This document shows positions 4,690 through 5,396 of a stretch of 5,396 nucleotides of DNA, piece after piece. Origin of the DNA: Erysipelothrix sp. (GTDB lineage: Bacteria > Bacillota_I > Bacilli_A > Erysipelotrichales > Erysipelotrichaceae); the NCBI GenBank assembly GCA_012512495.1, contig JAAZEC010000077.1, forward strand, positions 1-5,396. The letters run 5' to 3'. The notes beneath the pieces are model-generated. The model was not told the DNA's origin and did no database searches. It worked only from the letters and a program-made list of their open reading frames with translations. The position numbers and the translations under genes were made by a program. Positions within the stretch are counted from its first letter, which is position 1, and every line of letters starts with the position of its first letter.

Positions 4690-5396
4690 ATGAGTATGCG
4701 AGAACTACCACATAGTAAACAAGCAGAAGAGGCACTACTAGGAGCCTTATTAGTCTATCCTAATGCGATTACGACCGTCACCGAGATGGCACTACTCGCC
4801 AAGGATTTCTTTGTCTTGTCACACCAGAAGATATTTCAGGCGATGCTAGAATGCTCCTACCAGAATCAAATCATCGATCTGAACACGGTAGGCACTCAGC
4901 TCAACGATAACCAGCAGTTAGAGGCCATCGGTGGCATCGACTACCTATTGACCCTCTCTCGTAATGCGGTGGCGTCCGTCAACACACGACACTATGCCCA
5001 GATGATTCTCGATAAAGCCCAACTAAGAGCCTTGATTGAACAATCACAGCTCATTATCGAGAAAGCCCAAAGTGGCGAAGGACTCGACGATATTCTGGAC
5101 TATTCAGAAGCCGGGTTACTGAACGTTACCCGTAATCGCCAGACTTCCGATTTTAGAGAAGGTTCCCAGGTCGTTAATGATGTCATCAAGAGTATTACCC
5201 ACTTAAGTGAGAACAAGTCATCCATCACTGGCTTACCCACAGCCTACCCAGCACTCGATAAGATTACCTATGGTCTTCAGAAGGGTGACTTGATACTGCT
5301 CGCAGCACGTCCTTCCATGGGTAAGACCGCCTTTGCGCTCAATATTGCGATGAACTCAGCTATCCTATCCAAGAAGGCAATCGCACTGTTTTCACT
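4690..5396 (+). CDS. dnaB: Replicative DNA helicase, 5' part (cut by window edge)
   Basis: This is the first 235 codons of the hexameric helicase that unwinds the fork 5' to 3' (called DnaC in Bacillus subtilis); the rest lies beyond the window. The N-terminal domain, which packs as trimers of dimers and contacts primase and loader, covers about residues 5-105 with ELPHSKQAEEALLGALL (5-21) and IGGIDYLLTLS (80-90). A linker follows (about 106-175). The RecA-like motor then begins with the conserved GLPTAYPALDKITYGLQKGD (181-200) and the Walker A loop RPSMGKT (207-213; Lys 212 and Thr 213 bind ATP and magnesium). The frame is open to the last base. The ATG at 4690 is one base after the rplI stop and has only a weak ribosome binding site; a second ATG at 4696 is a possible alternative. 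Expression probably depends on coupling to rplI. Confidence 0.96.
   Translation, partial: MSMRELPHSKQAEEALLGALLVYPNAITTVTEMALLAKDFFVLSHQKIFQAMLECSYQNQIIDLNTVGTQLNDNQQLEAIGGIDYLLTLSRNAVASVNTRHYAQMILDKAQLRALIEQSQLIIEKAQSGEGLDDILDYSEAGLLNVTRNRQTSDFREGSQVVNDVIKSITHLSENKSSITGLPTAYPALDKITYGLQKGDLILLAARPSMGKTAFALNIAMNSAILSKKAIALFS

Noticed and set aside
446..5396. Mycoplasma-type genetic code
   Set aside because: All tryptophans in the genes read are TGG, no in-frame TGA occurs, and the proteins have normal lengths under the standard bacterial code.

Overview
The window is a chromosomal housekeeping segment of a low-GC Gram-positive bacterium (Bacillota in the broad sense). The gene content and order (rpsF-ssb-rpsR, then a DUF2232/YybS-type gene, gdpP, rplI, dnaB) fit Bacilli, Erysipelotrichia or standard-code relatives of the Mollicutes; I cannot narrow it further by eye. 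Tryptophan is read from TGG and no gene is interrupted by TGA, so nothing suggests the Mycoplasma code. All genes lie on the + strand.

Layout. Positions 2-271 hold the 3' end of an unrecognised membrane protein gene. Positions 272-445 are a 174-base gap with a likely promoter (-10 at 316-321) inside a perfect 10-bp inverted repeat, followed by a structured leader that resembles the place, and possibly the form, of the S6:S18 autoregulatory site. Then come rpsF (446-733), ssb (743-1195) and rpsR (1217-1447), closed by a good intrinsic terminator (1450-1473). Only 12 bases after its T-run starts a multi-spanning membrane protein of probable DUF2232 type (1486-2220). A 63-base gap with an extended -10 promoter precedes gdpP (2284-4236), which is followed almost without gap by rplI (4239-4688) and dnaB (4690 to the window edge, truncated).

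How the genes work together. S6 and S18 form a heterodimer on the 16S rRNA platform and SSB coats single-stranded DNA, so the first operon links ribosome assembly to replication. The second group joins the c-di-AMP phosphodiesterase GdpP, ribosomal protein L9 and the replicative helicase. Spacing suggests translational coupling for gdpP-rplI-dnaB. Codon third positions look more C-rich from about 1486 onward than in the ribosomal protein/ssb block.

I found no mobile element, CRISPR, tRNA or new defence-type system. The points worth a second look are regulatory: the rpsF leader, the inverted repeats around two promoters, and the terminator set directly against the next ribosome binding site.
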